In this document: piece by piece, positions 28,102 through 42,431 of the stretch
How the letters are laid out: every line of letters starts with the position of its first letter
Numbering within the stretch: position 1 is the stretch's first letter
Source: Gp6-AA40 sp963818645
GTDB taxonomy: Bacteria > Acidobacteriota > Vicinamibacteria > Vicinamibacterales > UBA2999
Direction of reading: 5' to 3'
Assembly: GCA_963818645.1 (NCBI GenBank)
Contig: CAWFTF010000008.1
Location: 71,121-135,120 of the forward strand
Length of the DNA: 64,000 nucleotides
Notes under the pieces: generated by a model
The model's database searches: none
What the model saw: only the letters and a program-made list of their open reading frames with translations
Told to the model about the DNA's origin: nothing
Position numbers and translations under genes: made by a program

Positions 28102-28180
28102 AACTCCCAATCGCCAACTCCCAACTCGATCCCAAGTCCCGGATCCCAGCCCCGGATCCCGAGCCCCGGATCCCGGGTCG
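28102..28180. repeat. Heptamer array D (mixed AACTCCC and CCCGGAT words)
   Basis: About 11 units with period 7 (or 14): AACTCCC, AATCGCC, AACTCCC, then TCCCAAG, TCCCGGA, and a CCCGGATCCCGAGC double unit. Two word families merge in one array. It lies immediately 3' of the SDR stop (28182) and just upstream of the transporter start, so it supplies the latter's ribosome binding site on the minus strand. Confidence 0.9.
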
Positions 28181-28181
28181 A

Positions 28182-28949
28182 TCACTTAGGCGCCATTCGA
28201 ATCGCGCCATCCAGCCTGATCACTTCGCCGTTCAACATCTCGTTCTCGAAGATGTGCCTGACGAGTGACGCGTACTCCTCAGGTCGGCCGAGACGTGGCG
28301 GAAAGGGAACCTGCTGCGCGAGCGACACGCGAGCGGCCTCTGGCAAAGCGGCCAGCAGCGGCGTGTCGAATGTGCCCGGCGCGATCGTCATCACGCGGAC
28401 GCCGATGCGAGCGAACTCGCGTGCGATCGGCAGCGTCAGCGCGACGATGCCACCCTTCGAGGCTGAATACGCAGCCTGACCAATCTGGCCATCGAAGGCC
28501 GCGACCGATGCCGTGTTCACGATCACGCCCCGTTCGCCGCCGTCGCTTGGGGTGTTCGTGGCCATGGCCGCCCCAGCCAGCCGGATGGCGTTGAACGTGC
28601 CGACAAGATTCACGTGAATGACGCGCGTGAAGTGATCGAGCGGTTGAATGCCTTCCTTGCCGAGCACGCGCTCGGCTGCGGGAATGCCCGCGGCATTGAC
28701 CAGGCCATCGAGTTGGCCGAATTCCCTGGTGGCTGTGTCGATGGCCGCCTGAACGTGGTCCTCGCGGGTCACGTCGCCTTTGACGAACCGCACGCTCGAC
28801 CCGTGCTGCGCCGCTTTTGCGCTCCCGACGTCGTCCTTGAGGTCGATGACGACCGCTCGTCCGCCGGCAGCGACAATCGTGTCGACGGTCGCGCCGCCAA
28901 GGCCGGACGCGCCGCCTGTGACGAGGACTGTTCGCCCTTTGAGCAGCAC
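28182..28949 (-). CDS. Short-chain dehydrogenase (3-hydroxyacyl-CoA dehydrogenase type 2-like)
   Basis: NAD-dependent SDR, 255 residues. Motifs: nucleotide-binding TGGASGLGGATV near the N-terminus, VIDLKDD (Asp after beta-2, favouring NAD over NADP), NAAG, catalytic Ser in NTASVAAFDG and YSASKGG (YxxxK). The sequence resembles bacterial homologues of 17-beta-HSD10 used in fatty-acid or isoleucine degradation, in particular VNLVGTFNAIRLA and PFPPRLGRPEEYA. It starts at ATG 28949, divergent from the quinoprotein. The specific substrate is inferred from similarity. Confidence 0.88.
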   Translation of the reverse strand: MLLKGRTVLVTGGASGLGGATVDTIVAAGGRAVVIDLKDDVGSAKAAQHGSSVRFVKGDVTREDHVQAAIDTATREFGQLDGLVNAAGIPAAERVLGKEGIQPLDHFTRVIHVNLVGTFNAIRLAGAAMATNTPSDGGERGVIVNTASVAAFDGQIGQAAYSASKGGIVALTLPIAREFARIGVRVMTIAPGTFDTPLLAALPEAARVSLAQQVPFPPRLGRPEEYASLVRHIFENEMLNGEVIRLDGAIRMAPK

Positions 28950-29040
28950 ACGGCGATTCTATCAGGCGGCTCATTCGTCCAAGGCTCTGTGAGAGTGACG
29001 GCGCATATACTTGTCGGTCACTCAGCGGAGGACGCTCGGT

Positions 29041-30919
29041 ATGCAATCCAGGCGGATAACCTCGTCTCTCGTCGGCGCGGCGCTCATCGGGCTCCTCGCA
29101 CAGACGGCCGACACCCAACAACAAAATGCGGCCACTGCCACCGACTGGCCGTCGTACCGTCACGATGAATCGGGCACCGGCCATTCACCGCTGCGACAGA
29201 TCAACGCGGGCAACGTCGCCTCGCTGATTCGAGTGTGGACCTATTCGCTCCAGGGCGAGGCGTCCGCGGCCCCGAATGCCGGGAGAGGTGGGGGAGCCGG
29301 CGGTGTGAACTCACAGGCGACACCCATCGTGGTGAACGGCGTCATGTATCTCCCGGCTGCGAATCGGGTGGTCGCGCTTGACCCTGAATCCGGTAAGAGC
29401 ATCTGGGAACATGTCATCGAGGGTGGCGCTCCCTCTCGTCGAGGACTCGCGTACTGGCCCGGAGAGGGTGCGACAGCACCTCGCGTACTTGTTACTGCCG
29501 GACGACGACTGCTCGCGCTCGACACCCGGACCGGATCGCCATCGGCAGGCTTCGGCAACAGCGGAGAGGTTGACCTCGGCGTGCCGTACAACTCAGTGCC
29601 GATCGTGCATCGCAACGTCGTTGTCGTTGGCGCGAATACGCCTCCCGGTACGGCTGGAGGCATCGGCAATCCGCGAGCCTTCGATGCACGCACCGGGGCA
29701 AAGCTCTGGGAGTTCAGCTTCCGTGGCCCAGCCAGGAACCAGGGGCAACGAGACATGGGAAGGCGAGAGCTGGAAGGGGCGACTGGGCGCGAATGCCTGG
29801 CCGTTCTATTTCACCGTCGACGTCGCGCGGGGCCTGCTCTATCTGCCACTCGCCTCGCCAATCCCTGGCAACTACGGCGGCGATCGAAAAGGGGCCAATC
29901 TGTTTGGAAATTCCGTGGTCGCCGTGGATGTGGAGACCGGCGCCTACAAGTGGCACTTCCAGACCATCCATCACGATCTCTGGGACGCCGACCCACCAGC
30001 ACCACCCTCGCTCTTCGACATCGTCCGGAACGGGCGCACGACTCCCGCGCTCGCGCTCACCACGAAGTCTGGATACATGTATGTGCTGAATCGCGAGACC
30101 GGTCAGCCAATTTTTGGCGTCGAGGAACGTGCTGTCCCCGCGAGTGACGTTCCGGGCGAGTCGACGTTTCCCACTCAACCCTTCCCAGTGAAGCCGGCGC
30201 CGATTGCGCGCGTAAGTTACACGCCAGCCGATCTTGTGGCGGACGCCGACACCACGCCCGAGCATGCTCGTGCGTGCGCAGAGCTCGTCGAGAGAGTCGG
30301 GGGTGTCGTCAACGCGGGTCCATTTACGCCGTGGCGTTTTCGAGGCGATGGCCGCATGTCACCGAGCACACTCGTCTTTCCCGGTGGTCTCGGCGGAGCC
30401 AACTGGGGCGGCACTGCCTTCGATCCGCAGACCGGCTACGTCTTCGTGACGACACAGGATGTGGGTGCGCTCGGCTCAATCGAGCGGACGAAGGAGGGCG
30501 CGCCCGCGCCATTCGAGAAGACCTCGCCCGGGCGCGCGACTTTCGACGTCCGCATCGGCGAGGCAAACTGGCCGTGCCAGAAGCCGCCGTGGGGGCGCAT
30601 GACCGCCATCGACATGGCGACCGGTGATGTCGCGTGGCAGATCCCACTCGGCATCACGGAGCAGCTGCCGGAAGGGAAACAGAGAACCGGGCGCCCGGCG
30701 CTTGCCGGGCCGATTGTCACGGCCGGCGGCGTGCTGTTCGTCGCGGCCACCGACGACGACCGGTTCCGCGGATTGGACGCAAAGACGGGGCGCGAGCTTT
30801 GGGTGACGAAGCTCGAACGGAGAGGAAACGCCAATCCCATCACTTACCAGGGGAGCAACGGCAAGCAATACGTCGCGATTGTCGCGACGGATACGCTGGC
30901 CGTCTACGCGCTGCCGTGA
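29041..30919 (+). CDS. Secreted quinoprotein, glucose/alcohol dehydrogenase-like (frame break near 29719)
   Basis: PQQ beta-propeller enzyme with a signal peptide (LVGAALIGLLAQTADTQ) after the ATG at 29041. Blades are recognisable (ALDPESGKSIWEH, TRTGSPSAG, VDVETGAYKWHFQ, DIATGDVAWQ-like repeats), plus QTIHHDLWD and GRMTAIDMATGDV. One extra base near 29719 (in AGCTTCC) breaks the frame: upstream GAKLWEFS, downstream SVAQPGTRGNETWEGESW, which fits the family. Corrected length 625 residues. No cytochrome domain is fused and no cytochrome gene is adjacent. It resembles the mGDH-like group, lacking the membrane helices of true glucose dehydrogenase; the substrate is unknown. Confidence 0.83.
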
Positions 30920-30940
30920 TCGGAGCGGATTGCTCGCGCC

Positions 30941-32921
30941 TCACACTGTCGATGCAACGGGTCTCATCGGAATCAGGCACGTGAATGTCGCGCCGCGGTC
31001 GGGATTGTTTTCCGCCACGATCTGTCCGCCGTGCGTGAGGATGATGGACCGGCTGATCGCGAGGCCGAGGCCGAGTCCCTGCTCTCGAAACGTCACAAAC
31101 GGTTCGAAGACAGCGGCGCGCTGGTCTTCCGGAATACCCACGCCGCGATCGGAGACAGCGATGCGCACGAACCCGTCATTCGTCGTCGTCGTCACCGTCA
31201 GGCGGCGTTCGTGCACCTCGTTCGCGTTCATCGACTCGCAGGCGTTGAGCACCAGATTCAGGAGCACCTGTTGTAACTGCACCCGGTCGCCATCGATGCG
31301 CGGGAGTGCCGGGGCAAGGTGCGTTGTGACCGAGATGCGTCTGGCGAGGAAATCGCTGCGCGTGAGGTCGAGGACGTCTCTGGCGACGTCGTTCAGGTCG
31401 AGTCGCCTCGAACGCGATGTGGCCCTTCTTCAGCAGCGTTCGAAGCCTTTCGATGACCGCACCGGCGCGTTTGTCGTTGGAGATGATGTCTTCAATGGCG
31501 GCCTTCGTCTCGGCCAGATCCACGGGCTCCTGCGACAACAATCGCATCGCTGCATACGCATTGATCAGGATCGCTGACATCGGTTGGCTCAGCTCGTGAG
31601 CCATGGCGCCAGACAACTCGCCCAGCGTCGCTACGCGACTGAGGTGCGCGAGCTCGCGGCGCTGGACGTGGGCATCCATTTCCGCGCGCTTGCGGTCGCT
31701 GATGTCCCTGACAATGCTGAGGATCCTGTTGGCGTCACAGCGGACGACGCACGCTTCGTAGAAGTGCTGCGCCTGATCGGATTCGAGCGAGTACTCGAAC
31801 TTCTTCGGCTCGTCTGACGCCAGGGCACCGGCCATTGCGGTCGCAAGAGCACTCGAGATGACCGGCGGCAGCACGTCCCAGATCGCTTTGCCGAGGAACA
31901 CCTCGGGTGGGACCAGGAGATCTGCTGGATTCTTCGCGTGGTAGTCGACGAACACGCCATTGGGGTCCAGGATGAACATCCAGTCTGGTATCGCGCGCAG
32001 AATGGCGCGATTGCGCTCTTCGCTCCGCCGCAATGCTTCCAGCGTCCGGTGGTGCTCGATCGCGATGCCGGCGATGTTGGCGGCGACTTCGACCAGCCGC
32101 GCTTCTTCGTCGAGCGGTGGCCTCGGGTCGGGGTAGTACATCGCAAATGAGCCGAGCACCCGCTTTTGCGCCGAGAAGATCGGCGTCGACCAACAGGCGC
32201 GGAAGCCATAGGCGACGGCGAGCTCGCGGTAGTCCTCCCAGACGGGATCGACGAGCACGTCGGTGGCAATGATCGTACGGCCGAAATACATGGCGGTCCC
32301 GCAGGATCCCGCTCGCGGGCCGATCGCCGCGCCCTCAATCGCCTGGTTGTAACCTTCCGGCAAGCTCGGCGCCGCGCCTCGCCGCAGGTGCATGCCGTCT
32401 TCGTCGAGAAGGATCACCGAGCACCACATCCCGTCGCTGTGCCGTTCGACCAGTTGCACGAGGCGCGTGAGGATGACATCGAGTGCGGCGCCGGTCGCAA
32501 TCATCTCGAGCACGTGCTGCTGCCCGGCGCGGAAGTCGGCCGCTTGCCGCTTTTCAGTGATGTCGCGGGAGATGGCAAGAAGTTGCACGACCATTCCGTC
32601 GTTGTCCGCAATCGGCGTGACGACGACGTCCCACCACTTATCTGCACCGCGGGCGGTCCGGCAGAATCCTTCGAACGACGTGCGTTCGCCGGCCATGGCG
32701 CGTGCGACTGCGGCTCGTGCGGCCGCCTGGTGTTCACCTTCCCAGAGATCCACCCAGACCCGGCCGACCAGATCGTCGGTGCAATTCAAATCGAGCAGTT
32801 CAATGCCGGCGGAGTTCAAGTAGACGACGCGGCCGTCGAGGTCGATGAGCTTGACGCAATCGCTGCTCCCCTCGATCAGGTGGCGCCCGAGTAGTTCGAA
32901 GGGTGGGAGTCCCACAGTCAT
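30941..32921 (-). CDS. PAS-GAF-PAS sensor histidine kinase (frame break near 31405)
   Basis: Cytosolic two-component kinase without membrane helices. PAS 1 spans about residues 10-130, GAF about 140-290 (the SCGTAMYFGRTIIATDVL segment), PAS 2 about 300-420, then HisKA with the phosphoacceptor His in MAHELSQPM (about 441) and an HATPase domain with LNLVLNACESMNA, SDRGVGIPEDQ and GLGLGLAISRSI. One extra base near 31405 separates HisKA (HIAFEA) from the rest (LDLNDVARDVLDL). Corrected length 659 residues. The receiver-only regulator lies 4 nt upstream, so the pair is co-transcribed. The domain order is like FixL/RcoM-type kinases; the signal is unknown. Confidence 0.88.
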
Positions 32922-32925
32922 TGAT

Positions 32926-33276
32926 TCACTTGAGCGAACCGACGACGATGCTCAGGGCGGCGACGAGGCTGTCTTCGTCGAACGGCTTGCGGAGTGTTGG
33001 AACGTCTGCCGGGATGTCATCTCCCAGAAAGTAATCTCCGTCACCGGTGATGAACACGAGTGGCAGGCGACGGCCGGCTGCGCGCATCTGCTCGCGCAAC
33101 TCCAGTCCGTTCAAACCTGGCAGCCGGATATCCAGGATGACGCAGTCGAAGCCGTGGCCGTCGCCGGCAAATTCTTCAGCGGACGCAAAGAGCCGAACCT
33201 GATGGCCCATCGCACGAAGAAGCCGGTTCAAAGCGGCGCGCACATCGACGTCGTCATCGACGACGGCGAGGTTCAT
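32926..33276 (-). CDS. Single-domain response regulator
   Basis: Receiver domain only (116 residues), no output domain. Acidic pocket VVDDDVD, phosphoacceptor Asp in CVILDIRLPGLNG, Thr in LVFITGDGD, Lys in TLRKPFDEDSL. The start is the ATG at 33276 (MNLAVVDDD); longer in-frame starts exist without better support. It precedes the hybrid-free kinase gene by 4 nt and is its obvious phosphate partner. With no DNA-binding domain it may act as a protein-interaction switch or phosphate sink, like FixJ-type receivers or CheY. Confidence 0.9.
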   Translation of the reverse strand: MNLAVVDDDVDVRAALNRLLRAMGHQVRLFASAEEFAGDGHGFDCVILDIRLPGLNGLELREQMRAAGRRLPLVFITGDGDYFLGDDIPADVPTLRKPFDEDSLVAALSIVVGSLK

Positions 33277-33330
33277 GGCGGTGGAGTCTACCATCGACGT
33301 GGCGGCCCAGGTTTGAGCCACGTCAAGTAC

Positions 33331-33354
33331 GGCTCTCGGCTCTGGGCTCTCGGG
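33331..33354. repeat. Heptamer array E (GGCTCTC)
   Basis: GGCTCTC, GGCTCTG, GGCTCTC, GGG: just over three units with period 7, abutting the stop (33355) of the VOC gene. It is direct, not inverted. Confidence 0.75.
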
Positions 33355-33789
33355 TTACGGTTTTGGGGCGGGTGGGACCTTTGCCTTGCCGTTCTCCAGT
33401 TCAACCAGTCCGACGCTGTTGCCGGCGGGATCTTTGAAGACGGCCAGAACGACGCGGCCGGGGACTTCGAAGCGGGGATATCGGATCGTGCCGCCTCGCT
33501 CCTTCACCCTGGCAAGAGTCGCCGTGATGTCGTCGACACCGACGTAGACGATCGTCTCGGCCTCGCCTTTGCCGATGTTGGCCGGCAGCGGCGACCAGAC
33601 GGCCGTCATCAGGTCGCCACTCGGCGCGATCGTCCACTCGAAGAGCCCGGCATAGAAGCGCTGAAGCTGCTCGCCCTCAGGACCAAAGATGCTGAAGAAG
33701 ACGACAGGTGCTCCCGTGGCGCCTGGGGTCTGCGCGGATGCGATCGTTGGAACGAGCAGGGCACACCCAAGCACGATGTGTCGAATCAT
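33355..33789 (-). CDS. Secreted VOC-family (glyoxalase-like) protein
   Basis: 144-residue single-domain glyoxalase/VOC protein with a signal peptide (IVLGCALLVPTIASAQ), which is unusual because most are cytosolic. The fold is visible as VVFFSIFGPEGEQLQRFYAGLF, TAVWSPLPANIGKGE, VYVGVDDITATLARVKERGGT and VVLAVFKDPAGNSVGLVELE. The metal ligands are not all obvious. It starts at ATG 33789 and lies in the minus-strand run after the radical SAM gene, separated from it by an array and a hairpin. Function unknown. Confidence 0.75.
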   Translation of the reverse strand: MIRHIVLGCALLVPTIASAQTPGATGAPVVFFSIFGPEGEQLQRFYAGLFEWTIAPSGDLMTAVWSPLPANIGKGEAETIVYVGVDDITATLARVKERGGTIRYPRFEVPGRVVLAVFKDPAGNSVGLVELENGKAKVPPAPKP

Positions 33790-33848
33790 GCGGGGAGTGT
33801 AGCGAAGCGGGCGGGGAAGCGTCTTGATGTTTCTTGCGTACAAAGCAA

Positions 33849-33870
33849 AGGCGGGTCTGAAGACCCGCCT
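33849..33870. terminator. Palindromic hairpin downstream of the radical SAM gene
   Basis: AGGCGGGTCT (33849-33858) pairs perfectly with AGACCCGCCT (33861-33870) over a 2-nt loop. Related sequence occurs at 27391 and a similar hairpin at 42364. A terminator role between the radical SAM and VOC genes is likely, but it may also be a dispersed palindromic repeat. Confidence 0.6.
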
Positions 33871-33875
33871 CTACT

Positions 33876-33900
33876 AGACCGGAGACTGTGGACCGTGGAC
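33876..33900. repeat. Heptamer array F (GTGGACC)
   Basis: AGACC, GGAGACT, GTGGACC, GTGGACC: three and a half units with period 7. It abuts the radical SAM stop (33901) and lies next to the hairpin at 33849. Confidence 0.7.
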
Positions 33901-36002
33901 CTACTTCACGTCCTTGTGCGTCACTTCCTGGACCTTCTGCTTCTTGCTGCTGCCCACGTTCAGCCCCTGGATCTGGATCGTCGGCTGCTCCTTGAGCACC
34001 TGCTGACGATAGAGCCGCTCCATTTCCATGTGCTGCCGGATCTCCTCGGGCGTCATCTGCGACTGCTTGCGCGCAGCCAGCTTCTCCTGGCGCGCGTTCT
34101 TCGCAATGTGCAGATCGTCGAGGTCCGTCTGTGCGCCCGCGGCGACCGCTTCGGCGTTCAACACCAGCGTGCGTGGGTTGGGAGGTGAGCGGAACGTTCT
34201 TGTTGCCCGCGAAGATTTCGTGGCGGCCGTTCTCCTCGTACCACTTCGTGAGCGTGGCCGTCATGTGCATCTTCTCGAGGATGTTCCGCCAGCCGATGCC
34301 GGTGTTGTAGGCGCAGAACGAGATTTCACCCTGCTGCGTCGCGTACGGGATGATGCACATCTCCGTGCGGCGGAAGTCGTAGTTGAAGAGATCCTGGAAC
34401 CACATGCCGGCGATGAACAGGAAGTTCCAGCGGTCCGCCCGCCGCTGCTCGATGTCGCTCATCGTGCGGTCGCCGGAGACCTTGCCGTAGTTCTTTCCGG
34501 TCGCGCCGAACGTCTTGTCGAACTTCTTGAGCAGGTCGGCGATCCGGAAGTGCGTCGGCGCCTTGAACGAGTTGTAGTTGCGCATGAGGGCGAGCCCCAT
34601 GCCGACGACTGACAGGAACTTTCCGCGCGCCGCGTCGTTGACCTGAGCGACGTCCTTGGCCAGTTGCTCGGCGTTGAGGAACGCCGTGACCGGCACCGCT
34701 TCCTTGGTTTCCTTGTCGATCATGAGCGCCATGCCGATGCCGCAGTTCGGGTGGCATCCGCAGGTGAGCTGACCCCACTCGCGATCCGGTCCGTGCACGA
34801 CGTCCGCCCAGTCGGTGAACGTGGACATGAACGAGATCGGGAACCAGTCGCGGATCGGCTCGCCGATGCCGGTCTGGTTCTTCACGTCGTGCGCCAGGTG
34901 CGACAGCGTGTAGCGCTGCGCGGCGCGGCGCTCCGGCGTGACTTCCTCGTCGCGGCCGGTGAACGACACGGGCTGGAACGACAGGAAGTTGATTCGCTTC
35001 GGGTTGTCGAGCGCGAACTCGACGATGCGGCCGACCTGCTCGTTGTTGACGCCGTTGACGATCGTGACGACCGGGACGATGTCGACACCTGCGCTGGTGA
35101 AGGTTCTCGATGGCGCGAAGCTTCACGTCGAAGAGGTTGCCGACGCGCCGGTGCGAGTTGGCGGCGTTGCCGATGCCGTCAAACTGCAGGTAGGCGTAAC
35201 GGAGACCGGCCTCGGCGGCGGCTTTGGAGAACTCAGGGCTCTTGGCGAACTCGATGCCGTTGGTCGCTGCCTGGACGCTGTTGTAGCCAACCTTGCGCGC
35301 GTAGCGCACCGCGTCGAGGAAGTACGGCGACATCGTCGGCTCGCCGCCCGAGAACTGCACCGACATCTGGCGGCGCGGCTTGATCGTGATCGCGTTGTCG
35401 AGGACCTGCTTGATGTCCTCCCACGTGAGCTCGTGCACGAACCCGACCTGATTCGCGTCCATGAAGCACGGGTCGCACATCATGTTGCAGCGGTTCGTCA
35501 GGTCGACGGTCAGCACCGAGCCGCGGCCGTGTTGCACGGTGGAGCTGCCATGGTTGTGCAGCTTCTCGTCGTTGTGCGCCCTGATGTCGCGGCCAGGGAA
35601 CACCTGTTCGAGGTGCTTGAAGAACTCGGTGTCGATCGCCATCACGTCCTCGAAGTGGCCGTGGATGGGGCAGTCCTTCACCATCAGGATCTGGCCGTCG
35701 CGTTCGAGAATCGTCGCCTTGATCTCGCCGACCTTCTCGTTCAGCAGGACGCTGACGTCCTTCTTGCCGTCGAGAATCTCCTGCCGCGCCTCACGCGTGC
35801 AGGTGGGGCAGAGTGAATCGGTCTCGCGCGGCCAGCCGAGTGGAGGCTTGGTCTTCTGATACGACTTGAGCAGGGGCTTGTCCGACCAGCGCGGGATGAA
35901 CGAAGGGTTCTGCTTGATTTTGTTGGCTGTCGAGAACACCTGCCACATTCCATTGGCGGCGATCGACAGACCCTTCTCGACGTACTTCATCGGCGCATGC
36001 AT
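33901..36002 (-). CDS. Radical SAM protein resembling tetraether/membrane-spanning lipid synthase (two frame breaks)
   Basis: Full corrected length about 699 residues. N-terminal domain with C65/C68 (SLCPTC) and C111 (KDCPIHGHFEDV), as in the N-terminal part of Tes/MJ0619-type enzymes. Radical SAM cluster motif CX3CX2C at C172, C176 and C179 (RCNMMCDPCF), then SGGEPTMSP. The C-terminal domain has CGCHPNCGIGM, NYDFRRTEMCIIPYATQQGE and FCAYNTG, matching the later cysteine-rich part of that family. A charged helical tail follows (KNARQEKLAARKQS). Extra bases near 35100 and 34170 break the frame. Known Tes enzymes join lipid tails to form membrane-spanning lipids; activity here is an inference. 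It is divergent from gltB. Confidence 0.75.
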
Positions 36003-36175
36003 TGAGCGGCTCCTCTACAAATCTCTGCTGTGGACTCCGGACGCGACTCTGGGTAGGTACTGGCCCCGATTCCTGGCCAGATTGTCGGGTCATCATACGG
36101 GAAAGTTGAGGGAATCAGGCCACTTTTCAGCGGATTGGCGAATACGAGCCGTGGGTGGGCCGGAGAGGGCGTCGG

Positions 36176-36205
36176 TTGGCATATCCGACTAAAATACTCT
36201 TATAT
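36176..36205 (+). promoter_or_regulatory. Candidate sigma-70 promoter upstream of gltB
   Basis: TTGGCA (36176-36181) and TTATAT (36200-36205) with an 18-bp spacer, in the A/T-richest part of the 276-nt divergent region. It lies 74 nt before the gltB ATG. Seen by eye only; no activator site recognised. Confidence 0.4.
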
Positions 36206-36278
36206 GTCGATATGAGATTGAGGCGCTCAGATCATTGTATTTCCCTTATGCTGAGATCCCCCACAGAATGTGCCGACC

Positions 36279-40874
<4,596 letters not shown>

Positions 40875-40882
<8 letters not shown>

Positions 40883-42323
40883 GCCGACCGGGTTCATTGA
40901 AATCCAGCGTAAGAAGCACCCTTCGCGTCCAGCCGAGGAGCGTGTTCACGACTGGCGCGAGGTCTATCTCCCGTATCCACCGGGCGAGCTCGAGAAGCAG
41001 GGTGCTCGCTGCATGGACTGCGGCATCCCGTTCTGTCATCAGGGCTGCCCGCTCGGCAACCTGATTCCGGACTGGAACGATTTGGTCTACCGCGATCGCT
41101 GGCGCGCCGCGATCGATCGTCTGCACGCGACGAACAACTTCCCCGAGTTCACGGGCAAGCTGTGTCCCGCTCCGTGCGAAGGCGCCTGCGTGCTCGGCAT
41201 CAACGACAGCCCCGTCACGATCAAGTCGATCGAGGCGACCATCATCGATCGCGCGTGGGAAGAAGGGTGGGTCAAACCGCGGACGCCCGCAACCAGTACC
41301 TTCAAGCGGATCGCCGTCGTGGGATCGGGTCCTTCGGGACTTGCGGCCGCCGACCAGCTCAATAGCGCCGGTCACTCGGTGACGGTCTTCGAGAAGTCCG
41401 ATCGCATCGGCGGGTTGCTCCGGTACGGGATTCCCGAGTTCAAGATGGAGAAGCGCTTCCTCGATCGCCGGCTGGCGGTCATGGAGGCGGAAGGCGTGGT
41501 GTTCAGAGCGGGCGTGAACGTCGGTGTCGATGTGCCTGCCGATCGTCTCGTCTCCGACTATGACGCCGTACTCCTCGCGGGAGGGGCCGAGAAGCCGCGC
41601 GATCTGCAGGTGCCTGGCCGTGAGCTTGCCGGCATCCACTTCGCGATGGAGTACCTGACGCTTCAGAACCGACGCAACGAAGGCGACAAGGTTCCTGACG
41701 AGAAGTTCATCAGCGCCAGGGATCGTCACGTTGTCATCATTGGTGGTGGTGACACCGGAGCGGATTGCCTGGGCACTGCACACCGGCAGGGTGCACGTTC
41801 GATCTATCAGCTCGAGTTGATGGATCGGCCGCCTGATGCGCGTGCGGAAGACAACCCGTGGCCGCTCTGGCCGCAGATCTTCCGCGTGTCCTCGGCGCAC
41901 GAGGAGGGCGGAGAACGACTCTACGCCGTCTCGACGCAGCGGTTCTCCGGCGACGAGCACGGGCGCGTTCGCGTCCTGCACGCGGTGAAGGTCGAGGTCG
42001 TGAAGCAGGACGGACGCATGCAGTTCGTGCCCGTTGCCGGAAGCGAATTCGAGATTCCCGCCGATCTCGTGCTGCTGGCGATGGGGTTCGTCGGTCCCGA
42101 AAAGGTCGGCCTGCTCGATGGACTCGGCGTCAAGCTGACCGATCGCGGCAACGTGGCGCGCGACGCGCAGTGGATGACGAGCGTCCCAGGCGTCTTTAGC
42201 GCTGGCGACATGCAGCGCGGTCAATCACTCATCGTCTGGGCAATCGCAGAAGGCCGCAGTGCGGCGCGAGCGATCGACAAGTACCTGATGGGTGAGTCGC
42301 AGCTTCCAGCACCGCTCGCGTAA
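40875..42323 (+). CDS. gltD: Glutamate synthase small subunit
   Basis: Beta chain that passes electrons from NADPH through FAD to the large subunit. 4Fe-4S cysteines in CMDCGIPFCHQGCPLGN and CPAPCEGACVLG; FAD-binding VGSGPSGLAAADQL; NADPH-binding IIGGGDTGADC. Length 482, complete. The start ATG 40875 overlaps gltB by 8 nt, so translation is coupled. It is followed by heptamer array G and a hairpin that probably ends the gltBD transcript. The call is secure. Confidence 0.96.
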
Positions 42324-42324
42324 G

Positions 42325-42360
42325 CTCGGTCCTCAGTCCTCGGTCTCTCGGTCCTCCAGT
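42325..42360. repeat. Heptamer array G (CTCGGTC/CTCAGTC)
   Basis: CTCGGTC, CTCAGTC, CTCGGTC, TCTCGGTC, CTCCAGT: about five units starting one base after the gltD stop. It shares an exact 19-base stretch with array H, 1.3 kb away. Confidence 0.9.
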
Positions 42361-42363
42361 AGG

Positions 42364-42387
42364 GCGGGTCCTGCTTTATGGACCCGC
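42364..42387 (+). terminator. Probable gltBD terminator hairpin
   Basis: GCGGGTCC (42364-42371) pairs with GGACCCGC (42380-42387) over an 8-nt loop (TGCTTTAT). It follows array G directly. No long T-run. Confidence 0.55.
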
Positions 42388-42431
42388 GCGATGCGGCTGC
42401 CGTGGCTTAGGATCGACGCCGGAGGTGGTGC

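Noticed and set aside
33901..34164. A separate small gene at the end of the radical SAM gene
   Set aside because: The upstream frame runs straight into it and the two join naturally at an extra base; it is charged and lacks its own signals.
36003..36278. Leader peptide or riboswitch upstream of gltB
   Set aside because: No conserved riboswitch core and no leader with runs of glutamine or glutamate codons was seen.
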